Source of the DNA: a virus
IMG/VR virus record: IMGVR_UViG_3300028392_000166
Coordinates: 1-35,482 of that record
Length of the DNA: 35,482 bases
Strand: one strand, 5' to 3'
Positions 16,260 to 24,188 of this stretch are shown piece after piece. Within the stretch, counting starts at the first letter, position 1. Each line of letters starts with the position of its first letter. The position numbers and the translations under genes are program-made. The notes beneath the pieces are model-generated. The model saw only the letters and a list, made by a program, of their open reading frames with translations. It was not told the DNA's origin and did no database searches.

Positions 16260-16474
16260 GCATTAAACTAAAAACAATACTAGTTCAAATTCTAAAAGAA
16301 AGTACTGAAGAAAAAACATACACAGTTGATTATTGGTATAGATACGGAGACGAAAAAGAAATGGATGATATCGAAGTAAAAGCAACTTCCGAAGCTGAAG
16401 CAATTAAAAAAGCTAAAGATAAAGCAAGAAAAGGTGCTATTGATTCTTCATTTGAAGCTAAAGTAAAAAAATAA
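16256..16474 (+). CDS. Small hypothetical protein with possible capsid-targeting N-terminus
   Basis: The product has 72 residues. The first 16 (MSIKLKTILVQILKES) form a short amphipathic stretch ending LKE-S. This resembles T4 capsid-targeting sequences, which are cut by the prohead protease after an (L/I)xE motif. The remainder (YTVDYWYRYGDEKEMDDIEV, then EAEAIKKAKDKARKGAID) is charged and probably alpha/beta, like small dodecin- or DUF-type domains with 'ATSEAEAIKKAK'. It overlaps its downstream neighbour by one base, and that neighbour carries a similar N-terminal tag. Packaging in the head is a hypothesis; no protease gene is in this window. Confidence 0.6.
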   Translation: MSIKLKTILVQILKESTEEKTYTVDYWYRYGDEKEMDDIEVKATSEAEAIKKAKDKARKGAIDSSFEAKVKK

Positions 16475-17070
16475 TGGAAAACTTTAACTTAAGAAAATTC
16501 CTTGCTGAGGGAAGGTTATTTGAAGATGAAATCTTACCCGACGATCCTATAGCAAATAAAGATGCTGAAGTAGGATTAACCCAAGCTTTAAATATACTAA
16601 AACAAGGAGCAAGTACAATAAAACCATCCCCTAAAGATGGAGAATTAGACGAGTCAATGACTCTTGGATTAATAGTAGGGGCACCAGGACTTATATCTCT
16701 ATTAGGGAAAGGGGTGAATGGAATCTCTTCATTATTTCAAAAAGATAAAAAAAGTGGTACTGTAGTTGGGAACGCCTTAAAAAAGGTAGGACACAAACTA
16801 GAACATACCTATATAGAATCATTAGGAGGGTATCTTAAAATAGCTTTCCCAAAAAGATACGGACAACAAGACCCTCATGACGAGTCTACTGAATTATACA
16901 AAATGGCCCATGGTGTGTACGCAGCAATGTTAGTCGCAGCAGCATTATCAAGTGGAGCTGAAGCATTAGAGGCTCATAATATAATAGGAAAAGGATTAGA
17001 AGGGGGATTATCTGCTTTTAAATCCGCAGAAGTAGTAATGCTAGCTAATAAAATCTCAGCTGCAGCTTAA
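16474..17070 (+). CDS. Hypothetical protein, possibly head-packaged
   Basis: The product has 198 residues. The N-terminus ENFNLRKFLAEGRLFEDE recalls the T4 internal-protein targeting sequence (MKTYQEFIAEA type), with FLAE-G as a candidate cleavage site. Residues ~60-85 are Gly/Leu-rich and hydrophobic (GLIVGAPGLISLLGKGVNGI). Residues ~145-165 contain YKMAHGVYAAMLVAAALSSG, and the C-terminus is Ala-rich helical. The overall look is of a protein with amphipathic or membrane-active helices. If packaged, it could be ejected with the DNA. I do not recognise the family. It is followed by a terminator that closes this operon. Confidence 0.6.
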   Translation: MENFNLRKFLAEGRLFEDEILPDDPIANKDAEVGLTQALNILKQGASTIKPSPKDGELDESMTLGLIVGAPGLISLLGKGVNGISSLFQKDKKSGTVVGNALKKVGHKLEHTYIESLGGYLKIAFPKRYGQQDPHDESTELYKMAHGVYAAMLVAAALSSGAEALEAHNIIGKGLEGGLSAFKSAEVVMLANKISAAA

Positions 17071-17096
17071 AACTTAAAATAAAACAACAAAATACT

Positions 17097-17117
17097 AGGC
17101 TCCGTAAGGGGCCTTTC
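17097..17117 (+). terminator. Probable terminator closing the structural operon
   Basis: Stem AGGCTCC / GGGGCCT (one G-T pair, loop GTAA) is followed by a short TT-C run. It is weaker in its T tract than others here. Confidence 0.6.
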
Positions 17118-17147
17118 GTATACTTCGTTAAATAAAAGTTATATTAA

Positions 17148-18479
17148 ATGTTTTATATAGTAGAAACCCAAGATCAATTATCCCAACTTCTTATATCGGA
17201 AGAATGTTATATTAATGTAATACCATTAAGTAACAATTATCATCCTTTATTAACAGAAGTGTCCTTAATTTATTATAAACCAAAATGTGGTAAAGGATTA
17301 ATACTAACTATAAATCATAGTGAAGGGTTCTATTTAAATTTTAAAAATGTAAAAGATTTTATCTTAAAACATGAAAAGGTTTTTGTATTAGATAAAAAAA
17401 CAACAGCGCAATTATTAGGAGAAGAATTTTTAGATAGTAAAGTAAAGGATTTACAACTTTTGTCACTGTCCATGTCCACTACCCCTCCGTATATACACGA
17501 TTTTGATACTCATATACACACTCATTTCAAACAACTTTATGGAGACAAACCTTATTTAAACTCCATTATTCCTATTCCGAAACATTATGAGACCCAAGAA
17601 GCTATATTTAGTGTTGTTAAACATTTAATGATTTATCCCGACTTAAATCGGTATTATAACGACGAGTATATTAAAGTGTACTATGGTATTGAAAAACAAG
17701 GGGTAACGTTAAATTTGCCACTTTTTAGCGAGCATTTTAACCCGACTAACCCTAATTTCTCAATAAAAGATGAAAAAATCTATACTCAATATAACCTATA
17801 TAATTTTACTTCTCGTCCGACAAATTCTTTTAATAATATTAATTTTGCAGCATTAAATAAAACAAACGGGTCTCGTGAGGCAATTATTTGCCAAAACGAT
17901 ATGTTATTTGAATTTGATTACGAGGCGTATCACCCACGTATTTTAGGTAAATTAATTGGGTACGAATTTGATAAAGGATCTATTCATACCCATTTAGGTC
18001 AAATGTATTTTAAAACCCAAGTATTAACTCCCGAACAATATCAAGCCTCTAAAGAATTAACATTCAAACAACTATACGGAGGAGTTTTTAAGCAGTATGA
18101 AGATATACCATTCTTTAAAAAAGTAGCAGCCTATGTAGATGATTTATGGGATACTTTTAATTATGGAGGATATATTACTTTAGTAGGAGGGAGACAATTA
18201 TTTGTAAAAGACGTTGTAAACCCAACCCCACAAAAGTTATTGAATTACCTGATACAATCAGGAGAAACTTTTTATAATGTAACTTCCATTAAAGGTGTGC
18301 AAGAGTATTTGGCTACACGGAAAAGTAATATTATCTTATATACCTATGACTCAATATTAATAGATTATCATAGAGATGATGGGAAGGAGGTATTAATAGA
18401 GATAAAAAGGTTATTAGAAGAACCGTTTGGGTTCAAAGTTACCGTAAAATACGGCACAAATTACAATAAATTAAAATAA
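17148..18479 (+). CDS. Divergent family A (Pol I-type) DNA polymerase
   Basis: The product has 443 residues, much shorter than bacterial Pol I or T7 polymerase. Residues ~1-130 have no intact 3'-5' exonuclease motif. The polymerase core is recognisable. TSRPTNSFNNINFAALNK corresponds to the TGRLS...LQNIP region. Motif A is FDYEAYHPR with catalytic Asp257 and Arg264. Motif B aligns as SKELTFKQLYGG, with Lys302, Phe306 and Tyr310 at the places of Pol I K758, F762 and Y766. Motif C is TYDSILIDY with Asp401. Odd features: the usual Glu after motif A is His262, the O-helix Arg is Tyr298, and HDE is YDS. It heads the replication cluster and is the likely replicase or an accessory polymerase. Confidence 0.78.
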   Translation: MFYIVETQDQLSQLLISEECYINVIPLSNNYHPLLTEVSLIYYKPKCGKGLILTINHSEGFYLNFKNVKDFILKHEKVFVLDKKTTAQLLGEEFLDSKVKDLQLLSLSMSTTPPYIHDFDTHIHTHFKQLYGDKPYLNSIIPIPKHYETQEAIFSVVKHLMIYPDLNRYYNDEYIKVYYGIEKQGVTLNLPLFSEHFNPTNPNFSIKDEKIYTQYNLYNFTSRPTNSFNNINFAALNKTNGSREAIICQNDMLFEFDYEAYHPRILGKLIGYEFDKGSIHTHLGQMYFKTQVLTPEQYQASKELTFKQLYGGVFKQYEDIPFFKKVAAYVDDLWDTFNYGGYITLVGGRQLFVKDVVNPTPQKLLNYLIQSGETFYNVTSIKGVQEYLATRKSNIILYTYDSILIDYHRDDGKEVLIEIKRLLEEPFGFKVTVKYGTNYNKLK

Positions 18480-18482
18480 GTT

Positions 18483-18956
18483 ATGATTAATACACATCCA
18501 ACTGTCCCCTCACATATTTATTTGCAACAATCATATGAAAATTCATATGAATATTCAGATTATACAATGTCAAATAAATTATTTTGTACTTTTTCTAGTA
18601 AAGAAGATCTAGAGAATACATTAACTACTATACAAAACCAATATAAAATTTTATTTAATAAGATATTTATATTATATATTACATCTACTGAAGAATATGT
18701 TTGTACTTACAATATAGACCATAATAATATGTCTAATAGTTTATTAGGGAATACTATTCTGCTTCATAGAAAAAAGGAAAGTAATACCCTCTATACTATA
18801 AATGCCTTAAATGATTTAATTAAGTCTTTAAATGGAGGGCAATTAGATGCCTCATTTGCTATTAATTGGATTGATTATAAAAATTGTATTTTATTAACTC
18901 ATGCTGGGGATTTAAAACGTCTTGATACTAAGATTTACAAAATAATTACTTTATGA
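18483..18956 (+). CDS. Hypothetical protein of the replication cluster
   Basis: The product has 157 residues. A Tyr/Ser-rich N-terminus precedes a mixed alpha/beta region. The C-terminal part, NTLYTINALNDLIKSLNGGQ followed by INWIDYKNCILLTH, is a pattern I recognise from uncharacterised proteins of flavobacterial phages. No catalytic or membrane motif is visible. It starts 3 nt after the polymerase stop in a GTTATG context and is followed by a terminator, so it shares the polymerase transcript. A replication accessory role is possible from position only. Confidence 0.55.
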   Translation: MINTHPTVPSHIYLQQSYENSYEYSDYTMSNKLFCTFSSKEDLENTLTTIQNQYKILFNKIFILYITSTEEYVCTYNIDHNNMSNSLLGNTILLHRKKESNTLYTINALNDLIKSLNGGQLDASFAINWIDYKNCILLTHAGDLKRLDTKIYKIITL

Positions 18957-18984
18957 GAGATTTAACAACAATATAAAAATATTT

Positions 18985-19003
18985 GGCTTCCTTAGGAAGC
19001 CTT
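18985..19003 (+). terminator. Probable terminator before SSB gene
   Basis: Perfect stem GGCTTCC / GGAAGCC with a 3-nt loop, followed by TTATTAT. The hairpin and the 13 nt after it are nearly the same as the copy at 30457. Confidence 0.7.
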
Positions 19004-19005
19004 AT

Positions 19006-19013
19006 TATATTTA
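19006..19013 (+). promoter_or_regulatory. Variant promoter-like element (TATATTTA)
   Basis: TATATTTA followed by C, within TTATTATATTTA shared with 30478. It lies 37 nt before the SSB ATG and lacks the final T of the main element. It may be a different promoter class or the host-type TAnnTTTG -7 box with the last G changed. Confidence 0.4.
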
Positions 19014-19050
19014 CGATTATAAATTAGTTTTAACATTAAAATCAAAAGTT

Positions 19051-19887
19051 ATGAATTTAGACTTGATCCAAAACAAGCTTAGTGAACTTTCAGCTCCTAA
19101 AGCTGGAGGTCAGAAAAACAACGATAAAGCTTTAAGCTTTTGGAAACCAACTGTTGGAAAGGCCTTAGTAAGGTTTGTACCATCAAAAAACAATCCTGAA
19201 AACCCATTTACGGAATTATATTTCCATTATGGTATAGGAAAAAGAACAATTATTTCACCTACAAACTTCGGTGAAAAAGATCCAATTATTGAATTTGCAA
19301 AGGAATTACGCAAAACTAAAGAACCTGAAAACTGGAAAATGGCTAAGAAATTAGAGCCTAAAATGAGAGTTTTTGCTCCTGTTATCATCAGAGGTGAAGA
19401 GGAAAAAGGAGTACGTCTTTGGGAATTTGGTAAAGAAGTTTATCAATCATTATTATCATTAGCTGCTGATGAAGATATTGGAGATTTTACTGATATTATG
19501 GAAGGTAGAGACATGAAAGTAGAAACAGTAGGACCAGAAACTACAGGTACAGATTATAATAAATCTCGTATTATGCCTGCCCTTAAAACTACACCATTAT
19601 GTAATGATAATGATGAATTAACTAAATGGTTAGAGATCCAACCTGATCCGGCTTCATTTAGTAAAAAATATACTTTTGATGAGATTAAACAATTCTTAAC
19701 CGAATGGTTAAACCCAGAAGAAGCAGAAAAAACTGAAGAGGCTGGTGATCAATTCTTAGCATTACCAAAAACTGAATCTACACCTAAAGGTCCATTTACT
19801 CCAACTGCACCTCAAGCTAATAAAGCATTTGCTTTAAAACCTAAAGAAACAATCGCCGAAGACGAATTCGAAGATTTATTTAAATAA
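19051..19887 (+). CDS. Single-stranded DNA-binding protein (gp32-like)
   Basis: The product has 278 residues (T4 gp32: 301). It starts with a basic N-terminus (LIQNKLSELSAPKAGGQKNN), then has an OB-like core. WKPTVGKALVRFVP, TELYFHYGIGKRTIISP and KMRVFAPVIIRGEEEKGVRL match the 'w.p..g...ir.lP' to 'fapV..r..e.kGv.l.efGk.vy..l' pattern of the family. It ends in an acidic tail, EDEFEDLFK, the tail that in T4 contacts replication and recombination partners. The zinc-binding His/Cys cluster of T4 gp32 is absent: the only Cys lies in PLCND. It coats single strands at the fork and in recombination, upstream of uvsX with a 3-nt gap. Confidence 0.85.
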   Translation: MNLDLIQNKLSELSAPKAGGQKNNDKALSFWKPTVGKALVRFVPSKNNPENPFTELYFHYGIGKRTIISPTNFGEKDPIIEFAKELRKTKEPENWKMAKKLEPKMRVFAPVIIRGEEEKGVRLWEFGKEVYQSLLSLAADEDIGDFTDIMEGRDMKVETVGPETTGTDYNKSRIMPALKTTPLCNDNDELTKWLEIQPDPASFSKKYTFDEIKQFLTEWLNPEEAEKTEEAGDQFLALPKTESTPKGPFTPTAPQANKAFALKPKETIAEDEFEDLFK

Positions 19888-19890
19888 TCT

Positions 19891-20961
19891 ATGGCCAAAC
19901 AAAAAACAGATAGCCTTTCCGGTAAAGTCGGAAAGGCCATTACTGGCACTTTTTCCCTTGATAAATTTAAAGCTGGGAAGAATCTAGGACAAAGTTCATC
20001 TAATTTTAAACCTCAAGCTTGGATTAACTTTACTGAACCTGTTAAAGAAATGCTGGAAATGCAAGGTATTCCTAAAGGTCATATTACTCTAGTAAGAGGG
20101 CATAGTAATACAGGTAAAACCACTCTATTAATTGAAGCCGCTATTGAAGCTCAAAAAACTGGGGTATTACCAATTATTATCATCACGGAGATGAAACATA
20201 GTTGGGAGCACTGGTCAGCAATGGGATTTGATTTAGGTGAAACTATTGATGAAGATGGTAATAAAGACTATAAAGGTTTCTTTATTTATGCTGATAGAGA
20301 GTCTTTACAATGTATTGAAGATGTAGCTGCTTTTATTGCTGATTTATTAGACGAGCAAAAGAAAGGTAATTTACCTTACGATCTATTATTTTTATGGGAT
20401 TCAATTGGGTCTATTCCATGTAGAATGAGTATTGAAAAAAACTCTAACTCACCAATGTGGAATGCAGGAGCAATGTCTCAACAATTTGCTAACTTTATTA
20501 ATCAAAGGTTGATTATGTCTCGTAAAGAATCGCAATCCTACACTAATACAATGCTTTGTGTAAACAAGGTATGGGTAGAACCAGCTTTAATGCCGATGGC
20601 TCAGCCAAAATTGCGGAATAAAGGCGGCGACAGTATGTTTTTCGATGCTTCATTCATTATCACTTTTGGTAACGTGACTAGTCCTGGTACTCAAAAAGTA
20701 AAAGCTACTAAAAATGGTAAAGAAATTGAATTTGCTCTAAAAACTAAAGTATCTTGTGATAAAAATCACGTGACAGGTGTAACAGCCAAAGGTATTATAG
20801 TTAGTACAGCTCATGGGTTTATTAAAAATTCACCTAATGAAATAAATAAGTATAAAAAAGAACACTCTAAAGAATGGGCTAGTATCTTAGGAAGCGATGA
20901 TTTTGATATCGTTGAAGAAGAAAATACTGACTTTGTAGGAGTAGATTTATCTGAAATTTAA
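19891..20961 (+). CDS. uvsX: RecA-like recombinase UvsX
   Basis: The product has 356 residues, close to T4 UvsX (391). Walker A is GHSNTGKTT (residues 70-78). The Walker B strand LLFLWDSIG has its Asp at 170. MSQQFANFINQRLIMSRKES and LRNKGGDSMFFDASFIITFG are typical of UvsX rather than bacterial RecA. The C-terminus is acidic (DDFDIVEEENTDFVG). It promotes ATP-dependent strand exchange and recombination-dependent replication together with the gp32-like protein encoded just upstream. UvsY and UvsW are not seen in this window. A hairpin terminator and then a homing endonuclease gene follow. Confidence 0.9.
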   Translation: MAKQKTDSLSGKVGKAITGTFSLDKFKAGKNLGQSSSNFKPQAWINFTEPVKEMLEMQGIPKGHITLVRGHSNTGKTTLLIEAAIEAQKTGVLPIIIITEMKHSWEHWSAMGFDLGETIDEDGNKDYKGFFIYADRESLQCIEDVAAFIADLLDEQKKGNLPYDLLFLWDSIGSIPCRMSIEKNSNSPMWNAGAMSQQFANFINQRLIMSRKESQSYTNTMLCVNKVWVEPALMPMAQPKLRNKGGDSMFFDASFIITFGNVTSPGTQKVKATKNGKEIEFALKTKVSCDKNHVTGVTAKGIIVSTAHGFIKNSPNEINKYKKEHSKEWASILGSDDFDIVEEENTDFVGVDLSEI

Positions 20962-20971
20962 AATGGAAAAA

Positions 20972-20991
20972 AAGCCTCTGGGTAGAGGCTT
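20972..20991 (+). terminator. Hairpin terminator after uvsX
   Basis: Perfect 8-bp stem AAGCCTCT / AGAGGCTT, loop GGGT, no strong T tract afterwards. It may act as a processing or attenuating hairpin rather than a full terminator. Confidence 0.55.
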
Positions 20992-20998
20992 AAGGAAG

Positions 20999-21009
20999 TA
21001 ATATTTATC
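20999..21009 (+). promoter_or_regulatory. Candidate phage promoter upstream of homing endonuclease gene
   Basis: TAATATTTATC, 26 nt before ATG 21036 and just after the uvsX hairpin. Confidence 0.45.
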
Positions 21010-21035
21010 GTCGCCAAACAATTAAATATTTAACG

Positions 21036-21821
21036 ATGATAAATATTACCCCTCCCTCAAATAATTGCAAAATCTTTATTGAAAAATCCACTAAAAAGCA
21101 TAATAGTTATTATGATTATTCTTTAGTTGATTATGTTGGGTCTTTAACCTCCGTAAAAATAATTTGCCCAAAACATGGTGAATTTAATCAACAACCTAAT
21201 ATGCATGTTTTTGGTATTGGTTGTAAAAAATGTGGGGGAGATAGAATTGCAAAATCCAAATTTTCCAATAAAGATAAATTTATAGAAAAGTCCCAAAAGA
21301 TTTATGGGGACTTATATGACTATTCTTTAGTTGATTATAAACATAGTAAGGTTAAAGTTAAGATATTATGTTCTAAGCATGGTGAATTTGAAAAAAAACC
21401 ATGTCAACATACTAATATGAAACAAGGATGCCCTCGATGTAAATCCTCTAAAGGGGAAACTATAATAGAGAATTTTTTTAAAAGTAATAATATTAATTTT
21501 GTCACTGAAAAGAGATTCCCAGATTGTAAAGATAAAAGATCCTTACCATTTGATTTTTATTTACAAGAATTAAACCTTATTATAGAATTTCAAGGAGAAC
21601 AACATTATACCCCAATAAAATGTTTTGGTGGTGAGAAAAGTTTTGAAAAAATTAAATTTCATGATAAAATAAAAAAAGAATACTGCATAAATAATAATAT
21701 TAATTTTATAGAATTAAACACTTTTAATATAAATGAGTTACAAACAATTATTAGATTCTATACAGGAGGATACAACAACTCTTCCCTTGCATCTAAACAG
21801 CAGGGTCTTGTTAGTAGATAG
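21036..21821 (+). CDS. Homing endonuclease with tandem DUF723-like zinc repeats and PD-(D/E)XK-like nuclease domain
   Basis: The product has 261 residues. Two tandem repeats of a ~60-residue module (about 12-67 and 78-137) share FIEKS...YDYSLVDY...K.IC/LC..HGEF....H...GC..C. Each has paired Cys and His residues suited to zinc and DNA binding. The C-terminal part holds KGETIIENFF, then LPFDFYLQELNLIIEFQGEQ, with the Asp and Glu of a PD-(D/E)XK or Vsr-like nuclease core followed by HY. Free-standing genes of this type are common in T4-like phages. It lies between uvsX and the exonuclease gene, and its last 89 nt overlap the start of the latter in another frame. Confidence 0.75.
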   Translation: MINITPPSNNCKIFIEKSTKKHNSYYDYSLVDYVGSLTSVKIICPKHGEFNQQPNMHVFGIGCKKCGGDRIAKSKFSNKDKFIEKSQKIYGDLYDYSLVDYKHSKVKVKILCSKHGEFEKKPCQHTNMKQGCPRCKSSKGETIIENFFKSNNINFVTEKRFPDCKDKRSLPFDFYLQELNLIIEFQGEQHYTPIKCFGGEKSFEKIKFHDKIKKEYCINNNINFIELNTFNINELQTIIRFYTGGYNNSSLASKQQGLVSR

Positions 21822-22761
21822 TATGAATATGTTCTTAAGATCATTTGCTGTTATTAATAGTACAAATACTCAAGGGGTTCATATTGGTGGAATGGTAGGG
21901 TTTTTAAGGTCTCTAGCCTACACAGTTAATTTAATACAACCTACAAGGATTATATGTGTTTTTGATGGGCAAGGGAATACTGTAAATAGAAAAAATTTAT
22001 ACCCTGAATACAAAGCTAATCGTAAATTAAAACGTATTACTAATTGGAATTCATTTGACGATCTAGCAGATGAATCAGCCTCAATGGGTCAACAGATGGT
22101 AAGATTAATTGATTACTTACAACAGTTACCTGTTTCTATTATTACTTTAGATAAACTAGAAGCTGATGATATGATCGGTTATTTAGCTCCTAAATTTGAT
22201 AGTACAGTTATAGTATCAGCTGATCAGGATTTCCTTCAGTTATGTAATGATAAAATTCAAGTATACTCACCTATAAAGAAGAAATTCTATGGTCCAAAAG
22301 AAGTATTTGATGAAATGGGTCTTTGGCCTCAAAATTATATCAATTATAAGGTATTAATGGGTGATAAATCAGATAATGTTCCTGGTATTAAAGGTTTAGG
22401 TGATAAAAAACTTAATAAATTATACCCTGAAATTGCAGGAGATAAAAAAGTTACATTAAAGGAAATTATTCAAAAGAGTTACGACAAACATGAGGAACAT
22501 GGTTTGTATGGAGATGTTTATAATTTTAGAAAACAATTAGAAATCAATTTTAAATTGATGACTTTAGAAGAATTAAATATACCTGAATATGATAAAGTAG
22601 TTTTAGATGGATTAATCCATGATAAACCCTCTACTTTAAATAATGCTCGTTTCTTACAATTACATAAGTCAGATTATTTAGAGAATCAAATTTCCCCTAA
22701 CGTAGAGTTTTGGCTCTCGAATAATTTTTCATACTTAACTCAATATAAACACAAAAAATAA
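21733..22761 (+). CDS. 5'-3' exonuclease, FEN / T4 RNase H-type
   Basis: The product has 342 residues (T4 RNase H: 305). The N-terminal metal-binding motif RVLLVDSMNMFLRSF has Asp29. IICVFDGQGNTVNRKNLYPE and YKANRK are next. The second metal cluster is KLEADDMIGYLA followed by VIVSADQDFLQL. The helix-hairpin-helix region is LMGDKSDNVPGIKGLGDKKL. The enzyme removes RNA primers and flaps on the lagging strand. Starting at 21733 gives the complete Asp29 motif but overlaps the upstream homing endonuclease gene by 89 nt; no later Met keeps the motif. It is followed 11 nt later by the helicase gene. Confidence 0.87.
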   Translation: MSYKQLLDSIQEDTTTLPLHLNSRVLLVDSMNMFLRSFAVINSTNTQGVHIGGMVGFLRSLAYTVNLIQPTRIICVFDGQGNTVNRKNLYPEYKANRKLKRITNWNSFDDLADESASMGQQMVRLIDYLQQLPVSIITLDKLEADDMIGYLAPKFDSTVIVSADQDFLQLCNDKIQVYSPIKKKFYGPKEVFDEMGLWPQNYINYKVLMGDKSDNVPGIKGLGDKKLNKLYPEIAGDKKVTLKEIIQKSYDKHEEHGLYGDVYNFRKQLEINFKLMTLEELNIPEYDKVVLDGLIHDKPSTLNNARFLQLHKSDYLENQISPNVEFWLSNNFSYLTQYKHKK

Positions 22762-22772
22762 AAGTTATATAA

Positions 22773-24152
22773 ATGGTTGCATTTGCGTCCCTTAAGGATT
22801 ACGGTCCTACATTCCAAATCAAAGTAATAAGTTCTTTATTAAAAAATAAAGCATTCTTACTAAATGTAAGAGATATTATTGATGATAATTACTTTGAGCA
22901 CCCCGGTCATAAATGGGTTTTAACAGAAACTCTAAAGTACTTTGATAAATTTCATACAACACCTACACTTGATACATTAAAAATTGAAGTTAAAAAAATC
23001 GATAATGATATTTTACAAACAGCAGTAAAAGAACAATTAAAACTTATCTATACCACTCAATATGATGATCAAGAATATGTTGAGGAAGAATTTGCTAACT
23101 TTTGTAAAAATCAATTACTAAAAAACGCATTAATAGACTCAGTAGATTTACTAAAAAGTGGTCATTATGATGATATCAGAATTTTAATCGATAATGCTTT
23201 AAAGGCAGGTGCTGACAAGAATTTAGGTCATGAGTATGTGAAGGATATTGAATCTCGTTATAGAGAATCAAGTAGAAAAACTGTACCTACACCTTGGGAA
23301 GTGTTAAATACTTTACTTCAAGGTGGATTAGGTGGTGGAGATTATGGTTTAATTTATGGTGGACCTGGTGGGGGTAAATCATGGGATTTAGTTGCTTTAG
23401 GGGCATTTGCTGGCCAAATGGGTTATAAAGTAATACATTATACTTTAGAATTAGGTGAAGATTATGTTGGTAAAAGATATGATGCTTACTATACAGGAAT
23501 TAATGTTAGTGAAATTCATAATTATCAGGATAAACTTAAAGAAATGTTAAGTGAATTTGAAGATAATATTATAATCAAAGAATATCCAGCTAAAGGAGCA
23601 TCATTAACTACTATTAAATCTCATATTCAGAAAACTATGGATTTAGGTTTTAAACCAGATCTAATTTTAATTGATTATGTAGATTTATTAAAACCACCTT
23701 CAAGACGTAAGGAAAAGAAAGAAGAAATTGATGATTTACATTATGGAACTAAAGGTTTAGCAAAAGAATTAAATCTACCTATTTGGTCTGTTTCACAAGT
23801 AAATAGAGCAGGTGCAAAAGATGAGATAGTAGAAGGTGACAAATCAGCAGGCTCATATGAAAAACAAGCTATTGTAGATTTTGGGATGTCTCAATCTAGA
23901 TTGAAGAAAGATAAAACAGAAGGTACTGGAAGATGGCATATTCAAAAGAACCGTTACGGTCCTGATGGTATGACTTATAACGTTAATATTGATACTTCTT
24001 GTGGTCATATTGAAGTACTAGGAGAATACGATGACACTGAGGATTACAAAAACCAACAATCATCACAACCTAGTACATTTGGAGGTATTTCTAATAGCGA
24101 AAAAGGTAACCTTAAGAATTTATTTCAGAATTTTAGCTTAGAAAATAATTAG
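22773..24152 (+). CDS. Replicative DNA helicase, gp41/DnaB-type
   Basis: The product has 459 residues, about the length of T4 gp41 (475). The N-terminal domain (1-150) resembles the gp41/DnaB helical hairpin region. The RecA-like core has Walker A GGPGGGKS (residues 196-203). VIHYTLELGEDYVGKRYDAY follows, then Walker B LILIDYVDLL with Asp301, then LPIWSVSQVNRAGAKDEIVE and GSYEKQAIVDFGMSQSR. The core ends with the arginine-finger-type stretch FHIQKNRYG-like (WHIQKNRYGPDGM). The C-terminus is polar. It unwinds the fork as a hexamer. No primase or helicase loader is visible in the window. Confidence 0.9.
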   Translation: MVAFASLKDYGPTFQIKVISSLLKNKAFLLNVRDIIDDNYFEHPGHKWVLTETLKYFDKFHTTPTLDTLKIEVKKIDNDILQTAVKEQLKLIYTTQYDDQEYVEEEFANFCKNQLLKNALIDSVDLLKSGHYDDIRILIDNALKAGADKNLGHEYVKDIESRYRESSRKTVPTPWEVLNTLLQGGLGGGDYGLIYGGPGGGKSWDLVALGAFAGQMGYKVIHYTLELGEDYVGKRYDAYYTGINVSEIHNYQDKLKEMLSEFEDNIIIKEYPAKGASLTTIKSHIQKTMDLGFKPDLILIDYVDLLKPPSRRKEKKEEIDDLHYGTKGLAKELNLPIWSVSQVNRAGAKDEIVEGDKSAGSYEKQAIVDFGMSQSRLKKDKTEGTGRWHIQKNRYGPDGMTYNVNIDTSCGHIEVLGEYDDTEDYKNQQSSQPSTFGGISNSEKGNLKNLFQNFSLENN

Positions 24153-24163
24153 TAATATTTATA
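24153..24163 (+). promoter_or_regulatory. Candidate phage promoter upstream of ART-like gene
   Basis: TAATATTTATA starts right after the helicase stop codon and lies 25 nt before ATG 24189, making the next gene an independent unit inside the replication region. Confidence 0.5.
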
Positions 24164-24188
24164 GACCCGTTTTTAAAATTTAAAACAT

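Noticed and set aside
18661-18672. GATATTTATATT inside the 18483-18956 gene, matching the promoter-like element
   Set aside because: It lies mid-gene with no start codon downstream that opens a supported gene. It shows that the motif also arises by chance in A/T-rich coding sequence.
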